Below are positions 34,615 through 43,457 of a stretch of DNA of 64,000 nt, one piece after another. Where the stretch lies: positions 62,001 to 126,000 of the forward strand of contig NZ_SSBJ01000012.1 in the NCBI RefSeq assembly GCF_004795055.1, in the 5' to 3' direction. Below the pieces are notes generated by a model. It saw only the letters and a list, made by a program, of their open reading frames with translations, was not told the origin of the DNA and did no database searches. How positions within the stretch are numbered: the first letter of the stretch is position 1; every line of letters begins with the position of its first letter. This stretch comes from Streptomyces sp. A1136 (GTDB lineage Bacteria > Actinomycetota > Actinomycetes > Streptomycetales > Streptomycetaceae). Both the position numbers and the translations under genes were made by a program.

Positions 34615-35864
34615 CGGACCGGCTCCAGGGGGATCGCGGCGGAGAGGACGGTGCCTTCGCCGGGGGTGGATTCGAGGGTCAGAGTGCCGCCGAGTTGTCG
34701 TACGCGGGCACGTATCGCGGGGAGGCCGTGGCCCCGGTCGGGGGCCCCGCCGTGGGGTCCTCGGGGTGCTCGCGGGGTGGTGATGCCGTGCCCGTCGTCC
34801 GCGACGTCCAAGACGACCTGATCGCCCAGGAAGCTCAGGGTCAGGGCGGCGGTACGGGCCCCCGAGTGCTCCCGGACGTTGGCCAGCGCGCCCTGGGCGA
34901 TCCGCAGCAGGGCGGATTCGGCGCGCTCGGGCAGCGGCGCGGGCGCGCCCTCCAGGTGGAAGCGGACCTCGATGTCCGGGCCGGCGTCCAGCGCGCGCAG
35001 GGCGTCCGCGAGGCGCCCGCCGCCCGCCAGTTCGGGCGGGGCCAGGTCGTGGACCAGTCGGCGGGCTTCGGCGAGGCCGCGCGCCGCGATGTCGGTGGCG
35101 GTACGGACGTGCGCGCGGGCGGTGGCCGGGTCGCTGTCCCAGGTACGGTCGGCGGCCTGGAGCAGCATCTGCTGGCTGGACAGGTGCTGCGCCAGGGTGT
35201 CGTGGATCTCCATGGAGACCCGTTGGCGTTCGGCGAGGGCGCCTTCGCGGCGCTCGGTCGCGGCCAGTTCCCGGCGGGTGCGCAGCAGGTCATCGATCAG
35301 GGTCCGCTGGGCCCGTGTCTGGCGCTCCATGTGGACGAACACGGCGGTGGCGAGCGCGGCGACGGCGGGCGGGGCCAGGAACAGGTTCGGGTCGAAGGAC
35401 GGGGACAGCTTGAGCTGGGCGGCGACGACGAGGGCCGTGAGCAGGGCGACCAGGACCACCGCGGCGCGCGGGGGCAGGGTGCGCAGCGAGGTGTAGAAGA
35501 GCGGGACGGCGCACCAGGCGAAGCTGGGCGCGAGGACGACGAGGACCACCCAGGTGGCGACGACCACGCCGAGCCAGATCAGTCGTCGCGCGGTCGGCGC
35601 GGCGCCGACGGCGGGGCCGAGCACGTACAGCAGGGCGAGGGCGGTGCCGAGGGCGATGACCCAGGGGGTGCGGGGGTCGCCGGGGTGGTGGAGCAGGAAG
35701 CGGGCCATCGAGGCGCCGAGGAGGAGGAAGAACGCCGTGTGGGTGACGGCGGCCAGCATCCGCGTCCCGGTGTGGGCGCCGGCGGGAGCGGGGTCGGAAG
35801 GGGCCGCGGTGGCAGGCGCGGCAACGGTGGCAGGTGTCCCGGGCGGTGGTGCTTGGCTGCTCAC
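34611..35864 (-). CDS. senS: Sensor histidine kinase SenS (HisKA_3 type)
   Basis: A 417-aa membrane kinase. After a Pro/Ala-rich start there are about five membrane segments (40-175), then the dimerisation box ERQRVSMEIHDTLAQHLSSQ with His221, and an ATPase domain with NVREHSGA, DVADDGHGI and RGHGLPAIRARV. HbpS outside the cell modulates its autokinase activity in the studied system. The GTG at 35864 is preceded by AGGAG. hbpS is divergent 270 bp away, which supports the assignment. Confidence 0.88.
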   Translation of the reverse strand: MSSQAPPPGTPATVAAPATAAPSDPAPAGAHTGTRMLAAVTHTAFFLLLGASMARFLLHHPGDPRTPWVIALGTALALLYVLGPAVGAAPTARRLIWLGVVVATWVVLVVLAPSFAWCAVPLFYTSLRTLPPRAAVVLVALLTALVVAAQLKLSPSFDPNLFLAPPAVAALATAVFVHMERQTRAQRTLIDDLLRTRRELAATERREGALAERQRVSMEIHDTLAQHLSSQQMLLQAADRTWDSDPATARAHVRTATDIAARGLAEARRLVHDLAPPELAGGGRLADALRALDAGPDIEVRFHLEGAPAPLPERAESALLRIAQGALANVREHSGARTAALTLSFLGDQVVLDVADDGHGITTPRAPRGPHGGAPDRGHGLPAIRARVRQLGGTLTLESTPGEGTVLSAAIPLEPVR

Positions 35865-36133
35865 GGGGTGCTCCTGAGGTGGGTGGTGCGTACGTCCATC
35901 CTGAGCCAAGCCCCGACGTGCCGGGTCCGCATCGACCGATCGGATGACCCCGGCGTCATCCGGTGCGGTGGCCGGCGCGAGCCGGTCCGGGGACGGCCGG
36001 CCCCGGGGTCCGGCCCGAGGCTTGAACCAGCGGCGAGCAGCACGAGCCGTACGAGCCGTACGAGCAGCACGAGCTGGAACAGCCGCGCCGGCCGCACAGG
36101 TCACGGCCCCCGACGTCCTCAGGAGCAACAGAC

Positions 36134-36730
36134 ATGAACACCCGCACCCGCGTCCTCACCGGTACCGCCCTTGCCGTCGCGCTCGGCGCGGGGACCTTCG
36201 GCGCCGTCAGCGCGAACGCGGCGCAGACCGGCTCCGCCCCGGCGGCCGTCGCCGCACAGGGCGACGCGCAGAAGGACGACGCGCAGAAGGCGGAGGCCCA
36301 GAAGGGCGACGGCGACGACAGGAACTTCACCACCACGACCCACCTCACGGTCGACGCCGCCACCCGCGCCGCCCAGGCCTCGCTCCAGGCCGCCCAGAAG
36401 GAGGGCCAGAAGGTCACGGTCGCGGTGGTGGACCGGAACGGCAACACCGTCGTCACCCTGCGCGGCGACGGCGCCGGCCCGCAGTCCTACGAGTCGGCGC
36501 AGCGCAAGGCCTACACCGCCGTGTCCTGGAACGCCCCGACCTCGGTGCTCGCGGGCCGGCTCGCCCAGACCCCGAACCTCAAGGACATCCCCGGCACCCT
36601 CTTCCTGGCGGGCGGCGCGCCGGTGCAGGCCAAGGGCGCCCCGGTCGCCGGCATCGGCGTGGCCGGCGCCCCGAGCGGTGACCTGGACGAGAAGTTCGCC
36701 AAGGCCGGGGTCGACGCCCTCGACAAGTAG
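36134..36730 (+). CDS. hbpS: Secreted haem-binding redox sensor HbpS (GlcG family)
   Basis: A 198-aa exported protein of the GlcG/HbpS fold, which forms an octamer, binds haem and, under oxidative stress, signals to SenS. The signal peptide ends at SANA-A (about residue 29). A charged linker of AQK repeats follows, and the domain starts at FTTTTHLTVDAATRAAQASL. VTVAVVDRNGNTVVTLRGDGAGP, QRKAYTAVSWNAPTS and GVAGAPSGDLDE are family motifs. AGGAGCAACAG precedes the ATG. Confidence 0.9.
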   Translation: MNTRTRVLTGTALAVALGAGTFGAVSANAAQTGSAPAAVAAQGDAQKDDAQKAEAQKGDGDDRNFTTTTHLTVDAATRAAQASLQAAQKEGQKVTVAVVDRNGNTVVTLRGDGAGPQSYESAQRKAYTAVSWNAPTSVLAGRLAQTPNLKDIPGTLFLAGGAPVQAKGAPVAGIGVAGAPSGDLDEKFAKAGVDALDK

Positions 36731-36784
36731 TGCGGGAGGCCGTGAACAGGCTGCCCTCGCGCCCTCCCGCATAGGATCGAACGC

Positions 36785-38197
36785 GTGGATCACCGCGTGC
36801 TCACCCGCCTCGCCGCCCCCGCGGTCGCCGCCCTCCTCGCCCTCACCGCGGGGTGTACGGCGACGACCGTGCAGGGGCGGCCCGGCGCGTCGGGGCTGCG
36901 CGACCCGTACTTCCCCAAGGCGGGCAACGGCGGCTACCAGGTCGACCACTACGCCCTCGACCTCGGCTACCGGCCCGCCGGAGGGCAGCTGACCGGCAGG
37001 GCCGTCATCACCGCCCGCGCGGAGCAGACGCTGAGCTCCTTCAACCTGGACTTCAGCGGGCTGCGCGTCGACTCGGTCACCGTCGGGGGGAAGCCGGCCC
37101 GCTACAACCGGACGGGCCGGGAGCTCACCGTGCGTCCGCGCGAGGACGTGGACAAGGGCGAGGTCTTCCGTACGGAGGTCCGCTACAGCGGCACGCCGAA
37201 GCCCCTCACCGACGCGGACGGTTCCCCCGAGGGCTGGATCACGACCCCGGACGGGGCCGTCGCCGTCGGTGAGCCCGTCGGGTCGATGACCTGGTTCCCG
37301 GGCAACCACCACCCCAGCGACAAGGCGTCCTACGACATCACGCTCACCGTTCCCCAAGGCTACGAGGCGGTCTCCAACGGCGAGTTGGGCTCCCGCACGG
37401 ACACCGGTGACGGGCGGACCGCCTTCGCCTGGCACAGCGCCGAGCCGATGGCGAGCTACCTGGCCACCGTCGCCATCGGGAAGTTCAAGGTGGCCACCGG
37501 CCGCACGTCCTCGGGCATCGGCGTCTACGACGCGGTCGCGCCCGGGGAGGAGGCCCGCAGTACCGCCGCGCTGGGGCGGTTGCCGGAGGTGGTGGACTGG
37601 GGTTCCGGGCGGTTCGGGCCGTATCCCTTCGCCACCGTGGGGACGATCGTGGTGCCGGACGGCACGCTGCCCTACGCGTTGGAGACGCAGACCAAACCCG
37701 TCTTCTCGGGGGCCCCTTCGGTGGAGCTCGTGGTGCACGAACTCGCGCACCAGTGGTTCGGGGACTCGGTGTCGCCGAAGTCGTGGAAGGACATGTGGCT
37801 TAACGAGGGGTTCGCGACGTACGCGGAGTGGCTGTGGTCGGAGGACCACGGTGGGCCGAGCGCGCAGAAACGATTCGACGCGCTGCTCGCCGGTGACACG
37901 TCCCTCGACGGGAAGCTCGCCTCGGACTGGGACGCGTTCCCGCCGGCGGCGCCGCCCGGGCCCGCGGACATCTCGGAGGGGCCGGTGTACTACCGGGGCG
38001 CGATGGTGCTGCACCGCATCCGGCAGGAGGTCGGCGACGAGCGGTTCTTCGCGCTGCTGCGGGGCTGGGCCGCGGACCACCGCCACGGGAACGCCAGTAC
38101 GGCGGACTTCACCGCCTACGCGCAGCAGAAGACCGGCCATGACCTGAGGAAGGTCTGGGACGTGTGGCTGTACGGCGCGGACAGCCCGAAGCCGTAG
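36785..38197 (+). CDS. M1-family zinc metallopeptidase, lipoprotein
   Basis: A 470-aa exported aminopeptidase-like enzyme. The lipobox LTAGC places the lipid on Cys24. The zinc site is complete: HELAHQ with the distal Glu in WLNEGFATY. The usual GGMEN exopeptidase motif is replaced by PYALETQT, seen in related lipoprotein members. The C-terminal helical arch domain is missing, so it is short for M1. TAGGAT seven bases before the GTG suggests a leaderless message. Confidence 0.9.
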   Translation: MDHRVLTRLAAPAVAALLALTAGCTATTVQGRPGASGLRDPYFPKAGNGGYQVDHYALDLGYRPAGGQLTGRAVITARAEQTLSSFNLDFSGLRVDSVTVGGKPARYNRTGRELTVRPREDVDKGEVFRTEVRYSGTPKPLTDADGSPEGWITTPDGAVAVGEPVGSMTWFPGNHHPSDKASYDITLTVPQGYEAVSNGELGSRTDTGDGRTAFAWHSAEPMASYLATVAIGKFKVATGRTSSGIGVYDAVAPGEEARSTAALGRLPEVVDWGSGRFGPYPFATVGTIVVPDGTLPYALETQTKPVFSGAPSVELVVHELAHQWFGDSVSPKSWKDMWLNEGFATYAEWLWSEDHGGPSAQKRFDALLAGDTSLDGKLASDWDAFPPAAPPGPADISEGPVYYRGAMVLHRIRQEVGDERFFALLRGWAADHRHGNASTADFTAYAQQKTGHDLRKVWDVWLYGADSPKP

Positions 38198-38285
38198 CCC
38201 GTGCCGGTCGGGTCGGGCGGGGGCCGCGGCGAGACCGCCCTCCCGATGGCGGGAAGGCGCCTCGCCGGCGGCGGTGCCGGGGAAA

Positions 38286-38861
38286 TCAGACGTTGACGCC
38301 GAAGTCCTGGGCGATGCCGGTCAAACCGGAGGCGTAGCCCTGGCCGACGGCGCGGAACTTCCACTCGGCGCCGTTGCGGTACAGCTCGCCGAAGACCATG
38401 GCGGTCTCGGTCGCCGCGTCCTCGGAGAGGTCGTAGCGGGCGATCTCGGCGCCGCCGGCCTGGTTCACGACGCGGATGTACGCGTTGCGGACCTGGCCGA
38501 AGTTCTGGCTGCGGGACTCGGCGTCGTAGATGGAGACCGGGAAGACGATCTTGTCGACATCGGCCGGGAGGCCTGCGAGGTTGACCTTGATGGACTCGTC
38601 GTCGCCGGAGCCCTCGCCGGTGCGGTTGTCACCGGTGTGGACGATGGTCTGGTCCGGGGTGGACTTGTTGTTGAAGAAGACGAAGTGACCGTCGGAGACG
38701 ACCTTGCCCGTCGCGTTGACCGCGATGGCGGAGGCGTCGAGGTCGAAGTCGACACCGGTGGTGGTGCGGACGTCCCAGCCGAGGCCGACCGTGACGGCGC
38801 TGAGGCCGGGAGCCTCCTTGCTAAGCGAGACGTTGCCGCCCTTGGACAGGCTTACTGCCAT
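38286..38861 (-). CDS. terD: TerD-family stress protein
   Basis: A 191-aa TerD/CABP protein, beta-sandwich with calcium sites. [20 protein letters not shown] and the acidic calcium motif DFDLDASAI are diagnostic, as are [13 protein letters not shown] and [13 protein letters not shown]. TerD proteins act in tellurite and general stress responses and in streptomycetes affect differentiation. AAGGGA precedes the ATG. Several paralogues usually exist, so the symbol denotes family membership. Confidence 0.92.
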   Translation of the reverse strand: MAVSLSKGGNVSLSKEAPGLSAVTVGLGWDVRTTTGVDFDLDASAIAVNATGKVVSDGHFVFFNNKSTPDQTIVHTGDNRTGEGSGDDESIKVNLAGLPADVDKIVFPVSIYDAESRSQNFGQVRNAYIRVVNQAGGAEIARYDLSEDAATETAMVFGELYRNGAEWKFRAVGQGYASGLTGIAQDFGVNV

Positions 38862-39029
38862 TTTGACTGGTGTCCCTTCCTCAATCACATGACCGCCGGA
38901 CGTGGCCAAGTTACCGCTGCCCTTCATAACGCGGGGAGGGGGTCGGTAGGTTCCACCGGCCGGCGTGGCGCGGGATCGGCGGAGGGGAAATGGGGTGACG
39001 CGGCGCTGTGCCGGGCGGATCATAGGGGC

Positions 39030-39455
39030 ATGCCTGGTCCCTATGTCATCCGTGGTTCCGTCGTGCTGCCCGAGGGGGAGCTCGGCTGGCGGTTCTCGCG
39101 TTCCTCCGGGCCGGGTGGTCAGCACGTGAACACCTCCGACTCGCGGGTGGAGCTGCTGTTCGACCTGGCGGCGACGAAGGCGCTGCCGGAGGTGTGGAAG
39201 GAGCGGGCGCTGGAGCGGCTCGCGTCCCGGCTGGTGGGCGGGGTCCTGACGGTCCGGGCGTCCGAGCACCGCTCGCAGCTGCGGAACCGGGAGATGGCGT
39301 TGGTGCGGCTGGCTTCGCTGCTGGCCGAGGCGACGGCGCCGCCGCCGAAGCAGCGGCGGGCGACGAAGATCCCGCGCGGGATCAACGAGCGGCGGCTGCG
39401 GGAGAAGAAGGCGCGGGCCGAGACGAAGCGGGGGCGGACGGGGCGGGACTGGTAG
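39030..39455 (+). CDS. arfB: ArfB-like peptidyl-tRNA hydrolase (stalled-ribosome rescue)
   Basis: A 141-aa release-factor-like protein. The catalytic GGQ is in [19 protein letters not shown]. There is no codon-recognition domain, and the C-terminal tail is strongly basic ([19 protein letters not shown]), which in ArfB enters the empty mRNA channel. It hydrolyses peptidyl-tRNA on stalled ribosomes. A G-rich AGGGGC lies immediately before the ATG. Confidence 0.9.
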   Translation: MPGPYVIRGSVVLPEGELGWRFSRSSGPGGQHVNTSDSRVELLFDLAATKALPEVWKERALERLASRLVGGVLTVRASEHRSQLRNREMALVRLASLLAEATAPPPKQRRATKIPRGINERRLREKKARAETKRGRTGRDW

Positions 39456-39567
39456 ACCGGGCGCTTTGCGGGGTGCTCCGCGGGGTTGCTCCGGCGGCGT
39501 GCGTTGCGCGGCGTGGCGTTTGAGCGGCCCCGGCTGCGCCGGGCTCACGGGGCTCCGCCCCGGGCCC

Positions 39568-39670
39568 CGCGCCTCAAACCCCGGCGGGGCCGGTTTTGGT
39601 CGGCCGCGCCTCGGTCGCCGGCGGGGGATTTGGGTCGGCCGCGCCTCAAGCGCCGGCGGGGCTGGTTTTG
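39568..39670. repeat. Three tandem copies of a streptomycete intergenic repeat
   Basis: Units start at 39568, 39605 and 39640 with the pattern CGCGCCTCAA-N-CGCCGGCGGGG then CTGGTTTTGG. The spacing is 35-37 bp. The family recurs at 33905 and 49470-49930. The GCCGGC core is palindromic. Confidence 0.8.
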
Positions 39671-39704
39671 GCCGGGGTGGGCTGGACGGGGCCGGATGTG
39701 GCCG

Positions 39705-40274
39705 TCACGGGGTCAGGTGGCGGTAGCGGCCGCGGAAGTAGGTCAGGGGTGGGGCGTCCGGGGTGGGGAGGGCGGCCGACAGGACGCGGCCGACGATCAG
39801 GGTGTGGTCGCCCGCCGGGACGCGGGATTCCGTGCGGCATTCCAGCGTGGCCAGCGCCCCCGTGAGCAGCGGGGCCCCCGAGAGCGCGCCCCGCTCGTAG
39901 GGCACGCCCTGGAACAGCAGTCGGTCGCTGATCCGGCCCTTCATCGCGAACCGCCCCGCGACCTGGAGCTGGTTGTCCGCGAGGAGCGACACCGCCCACA
40001 GCGGCTGCTCCGCCAGCAGGTCGTCCATCCGTGAGCCCTCCCGCAGGCTCACCAGCACCAGCGGCGGGTCCAGGGACACCGACATGAAGGCGGTCGCCGT
40101 CATGCCGACGTCCTCCCCCCGCGGGCCGTCGGCCGTCAGGGCGGGCTCGTGGGCGGTGATCAGCGTCACGCCGGCCGCCAGGCGGGACATGGCGGCCCGG
40201 AATTCTTCGTCGGTCACCCCCTCAGGATGCGGGGTGGTGGTTGCGGGGGCGGGTTCCAGGGTCGTCTTCGGCAC
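39705..40274 (-). CDS. Flavin reductase family protein
   Basis: A 189-aa FMN-binding split-barrel protein, probably an NAD(P)H:flavin oxidoreductase supplying reduced flavin to a monooxygenase. FRAAMSRLAAGVTLITA, GMTATAFMSVSLDPPLVLVS and WAVSLLADNQLQVAGRFA are the standard motifs. The GTG at 40274 has TAGCGT seven bases upstream on its strand and no Shine-Dalgarno, so it is probably leaderless. No partner oxygenase lies nearby. Confidence 0.88.
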   Translation of the reverse strand: MPKTTLEPAPATTTPHPEGVTDEEFRAAMSRLAAGVTLITAHEPALTADGPRGEDVGMTATAFMSVSLDPPLVLVSLREGSRMDDLLAEQPLWAVSLLADNQLQVAGRFAMKGRISDRLLFQGVPYERGALSGAPLLTGALATLECRTESRVPAGDHTLIVGRVLSAALPTPDAPPLTYFRGRYRHLTP

Positions 40275-40514
40275 GCCTGGAACGCTAGTCTCGCTCCCCC
40301 GCCCCGCACATCGGGCCTTGGTCCGAGGCCGGTACGGACCCTCGGTCCTAGGCCTGTCGCCCAAGTCGCTCCCGGCACTTCCCCCGGCCACCGGCGTTGT
40401 CGGACCCCCGAGTACGCGGGACCGCGCGTATCGTTTGCCCCCGGAAAGGAGAGGGAGCGCTCCCGGTCGGGACGCGGGAACTCGCGCCTCTTCGGAGCAC
40501 GTTCTTCATCTCAT

Positions 40515-40528
40515 GTGACTTGAGTCAC
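40515..40528. promoter_or_regulatory. Candidate Crp site upstream of cdgB
   Basis: GTGACTTGAGTCAC fits the streptomycete Crp pattern GTG-N6-GNCAC exactly and has perfect GTGACT/AGTCAC arms. Confidence 0.55.
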
Positions 40529-40543
40529 AGACGGCAAGATTTG

Positions 40544-40558
40544 TTGACCCTGTGTACC
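40544..40558. promoter_or_regulatory. Candidate BldD box upstream of cdgB
   Basis: TGACCCTGTGTAC (40545-40557) matches the BldD core TNACNCWGNGTNA at all defined positions but the last. cdgB is a known BldD target in S. coelicolor, which supports the site. Confidence 0.65.
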
Positions 40559-40655
40559 TGCCGCACAGCTCACTGTGATTCAGTGGACGGGACACCGCAA
40601 CGAACCGCCGATGACACACCTGGAGTTGCTGTCGAGGTCTCGGGGAGAGCGAGCA

Positions 40656-42353
40656 ATGGAGACCGAGTCGGAGCCGTACGTCCGTCTTGCGACCCTGCGG
40701 CAGCTGCACCGGGTGGTGGCCGACCTCAACACGGCCCGGAGCCTGGCGGACACACTGCAGACCGTCGTGGACGGCATCGTCGCGGGCCTCGGTTACGAAC
40801 TCGCCTGCGTCAACCTCGTACGCCCTGACGGGGATCTCGTCGTGGCCGCCTTCGCAGGTGACCCGGCCGCCGAGGCCCTGATCACCGGTCGCGTCGGCTC
40901 CCGCCTCTCCTGGGAACGCCGTCTGACGATGGGTGAGAACTGGGACGGGCTCCGCTTCATCCCGCACACCGAGGGCTGGGTCCTGCTGGAGGACGACGTG
41001 CCCCAGTGGCACACCGAGGGGCCCGATCCCCGCTTCGTCGACGAGTGGCACCCCGAGGACCGGCTCTACGCCCCCATGTATGCGTCCGGCGGGGAACTTC
41101 TGGGTGTCATTTCGGTGGACAGACCGCGCAACGGCCGCCGCCCGGGCGCGTGGGGCCGCGAGGCGCTGCAGATGTACGCCTTCCAGGCGGCGATTGCGAT
41201 CAGTAACGCGCGGCTGCGCGCGAACATGCAGCGGGCCCTGGTCCGGCTGGAGCGCGAGCAGCAGGCGCTGCGCGCCAGCGAGGAGTCGTTCCGCCAGGCC
41301 TTCGAGTACGCGCCCAGCGGCATGGCCATCGCCGAGATGGGCGGCGACCAACACGGCCGGCTGCTGCGGACCAATGACGCGTTGTGCCGGCTGCTGGGGC
41401 GGCCGGCCTCCGTACTGCGCCGGTACTCCTTCTCAGACCTCGTCCACCCCGAGGACATCGGCACGTTGCTGCGCACCTCGGCCGAGGGCGGCCGGGCCGA
41501 GCTGCGGCTGGGCCGGCGCGACGGCACGTACGTCTGGGTCTCGCTGCGCAACTCGGTGGTCGCGGACGCCGCCGACGGTCCCCGGTTCCTGCTCACCCAC
41601 GTCGAGGACATCGAGGAGCGCAAGCGGCACGAGTTGCAGCTCGCGCACCGGGCCAGCCACGACGCGCTGACCGGCCTGCCCAACAGCGCCGAACTGCGCT
41701 CGCGGCTCGGGGCGCGACTGTGTCGCCGGCCACAGTCGGTGCGGGCCACCGCCGTGGAGGCGCTGGACGCGGCGTTCGAGGGGCGACCGGAGACGGGAGG
41801 CGATGTCGCGGAGCACGGCTTTCGCCCCGACGGGTACGGCGATCCCTTCGAAGGGCAGGGCGTGGGGCCGGTCGCCGGGGCGGGACCGGGCGAGGTGGGC
41901 CCGTACGACCACCACGTCCACACCGTCGCACCCGCCACTGACATCGACGACGGGACGAAGGGGCTCGCGGTGCTCTTCTGCGACCTCGACGGCTTCAAGT
42001 CGATCAACGACCGGTTCGGTCACCACACGGGCGACGCGGTGCTGATCGAGGTCGCCCGGCGGCTGACGACGGGCGTGCGCGACGGGGACACGGTCGCCCG
42101 GCTCGGCGGTGACGAGTTCGTCGTCCTCGCCGACGGATTGGGCGCGGCCGACGCCGCCGACCTGGCCGTCCGGCTGCGGAACGCGATCATCCCGCCGATC
42201 CGGGTGGACGGCCGCGCGGTCCGCGTCGGGGCGAGTTTCGGGATCGGCTGGGCCAGCTGCGGCATGTCGGCGGACGAGGTGCTGCGCTCCGCCGACCAGC
42301 GGATGTACATCGAGAAAAGGTCCCGTTCCAAGGCGCACCGCCGGGCGGGCTGA
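40656..42353 (+). CDS. cdgB: Diguanylate cyclase CdgB (GAF-PAS-GGDEF)
   Basis: Makes c-di-GMP, which in streptomycetes holds BldD dimers together and delays sporulation. Of 565 aa, a GAF domain covers about 20-195, a PAS domain about 215-340 (FRQAFEYAPSGMAIAEMGG), and the GGDEF domain the rest. The active site GGDEF is at 484-488 and the inhibitory RxxD site RDGD at 475-478, so both catalysis and product inhibition look intact. An insertion of about 75 Gly/Pro-rich residues splits the GGDEF domain after HDALTGLPN. GGGGAGAG precedes the ATG at 40656. BldD and Crp site candidates lie upstream. Confidence 0.92.
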   Translation: METESEPYVRLATLRQLHRVVADLNTARSLADTLQTVVDGIVAGLGYELACVNLVRPDGDLVVAAFAGDPAAEALITGRVGSRLSWERRLTMGENWDGLRFIPHTEGWVLLEDDVPQWHTEGPDPRFVDEWHPEDRLYAPMYASGGELLGVISVDRPRNGRRPGAWGREALQMYAFQAAIAISNARLRANMQRALVRLEREQQALRASEESFRQAFEYAPSGMAIAEMGGDQHGRLLRTNDALCRLLGRPASVLRRYSFSDLVHPEDIGTLLRTSAEGGRAELRLGRRDGTYVWVSLRNSVVADAADGPRFLLTHVEDIEERKRHELQLAHRASHDALTGLPNSAELRSRLGARLCRRPQSVRATAVEALDAAFEGRPETGGDVAEHGFRPDGYGDPFEGQGVGPVAGAGPGEVGPYDHHVHTVAPATDIDDGTKGLAVLFCDLDGFKSINDRFGHHTGDAVLIEVARRLTTGVRDGDTVARLGGDEFVVLADGLGAADAADLAVRLRNAIIPPIRVDGRAVRVGASFGIGWASCGMSADEVLRSADQRMYIEKRSRSKAHRRAG

Positions 42354-42421
42354 GTCGATCGACCGCCCGTGGGCGCACGTGTTCGGGGTAGGCTCCCGTG
42401 GGTCGAAAGGAGTGACCTGCG

Positions 42422-43450
42422 ATGACGACGCCCGCGAACAGCGGTCCGCACGGCGGGGCGAACCAGCCCGAGGACGAAGATCCGTTCGGCTACCTCTACG
42501 CGGACGGCCAGGCTGCCGGTGCCACCCCGCCCGGTTCCCCCGGCGGGTACGGATACCCCGGCCCCGCGGCCGGTGGGCAGGGCGGTGCACAGCCCGGTGT
42601 CCCCCGTACCTCGTACAACCAGGTGCGCACGGTCGGCGACCGGCGCGGCCAGCGCGGTGCCGTCCCGTACCAGCCGGGGCCGGCGCAGCCGGGTCCGCAG
42701 GGCTACCAGGCCCAGTACCAGGCTCCCGAGGCGCTCCAGGCCGGTGGCTACGCCGTTCCGCAGCAGCAGACGCAGCAGACGCAGACGCACCCGGTCCCCG
42801 GCCACGGCGGGCACGGCGGTGGCGGCGGATCGAGCCGCCGCGGGCTGCTCATCGCGGCGGTCGCGGTGGTGGCCGCCGTCGCGATCGGCATCGGCGCGGC
42901 CCTGGCCTTCGGCGACAAGGGCAAGGACAAGGACAAGAACCAGGCGAACGGCCAGAACCAGCAGTCGGGCGCGCCGCAGAACAATTCGCCGAGCCCGCAG
43001 CCGAGCGGTTCCGCGCAGCCCTCGGAGGCGCCGCTTCCCAAGGCGGACGCCTCGGGCTCCGGCATGACCCTGACCGGCGGTGCGGCGCTGACGAGCACGG
43101 TGCCCGGCGCGAAGAGCACGGGCGGCCAGTACGTCGGCAACTTCAACCAGCCGGGCGCCGCGCTGACCTGGAGCCTGGACGCGCCCAAGACGGCCAAGTA
43201 CAAGCTCAAGATCAGCTACGCCGTCCCCGGCAAGGACGCCAGCACCACGCTCACCGTCAACGGTGAGCAGCAGAGCCGGCCGATAAACATGAAGAACTTC
43301 GCCAACGCCAAGCCGGGCGACTGGGGAAACTGGGTCTCCACGTACTCGCTGGTGGACCTGAACAAGGGCCCGAACACCGTCAAGATGTCCTGCGAGACGG
43401 GCAATCAGTGCGAGATCATCATCGACCAGCTCTGGCTGGAGAAGTCGTAG
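42422..43450 (+). CDS. Membrane-anchored protein with a carbohydrate-binding-module-like domain
   Basis: A 342-aa type-II-like membrane protein. Residues 1-138 are Gly/Pro/Gln-rich and cytoplasmic; one membrane segment follows RRGLLIAAVAVVAAVAIGIG; then a Ser/Pro/Gln linker. The last 130 residues look like a CBM35/CBM6-type jelly roll (YVGNFNQPGAALTWSLDAPKTA, TTLTVNGEQQ, NTVKMSCETG). It may bind wall or extracellular glycans. AAAGGAG precedes the ATG. Confidence 0.8.
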   Translation: MTTPANSGPHGGANQPEDEDPFGYLYADGQAAGATPPGSPGGYGYPGPAAGGQGGAQPGVPRTSYNQVRTVGDRRGQRGAVPYQPGPAQPGPQGYQAQYQAPEALQAGGYAVPQQQTQQTQTHPVPGHGGHGGGGGSSRRGLLIAAVAVVAAVAIGIGAALAFGDKGKDKDKNQANGQNQQSGAPQNNSPSPQPSGSAQPSEAPLPKADASGSGMTLTGGAALTSTVPGAKSTGGQYVGNFNQPGAALTWSLDAPKTAKYKLKISYAVPGKDASTTLTVNGEQQSRPINMKNFANAKPGDWGNWVSTYSLVDLNKGPNTVKMSCETGNQCEIIIDQLWLEKS

Positions 43451-43457
43451 CGGGAAG

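Larger units (their letters stand above)
40275..40655. other. 381-bp region upstream of cdgB
   Basis: No gene is seen. It carries the promoter of the leftward flavin reductase and the candidate Crp and BldD sites for cdgB listed separately. Confidence 0.6.
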
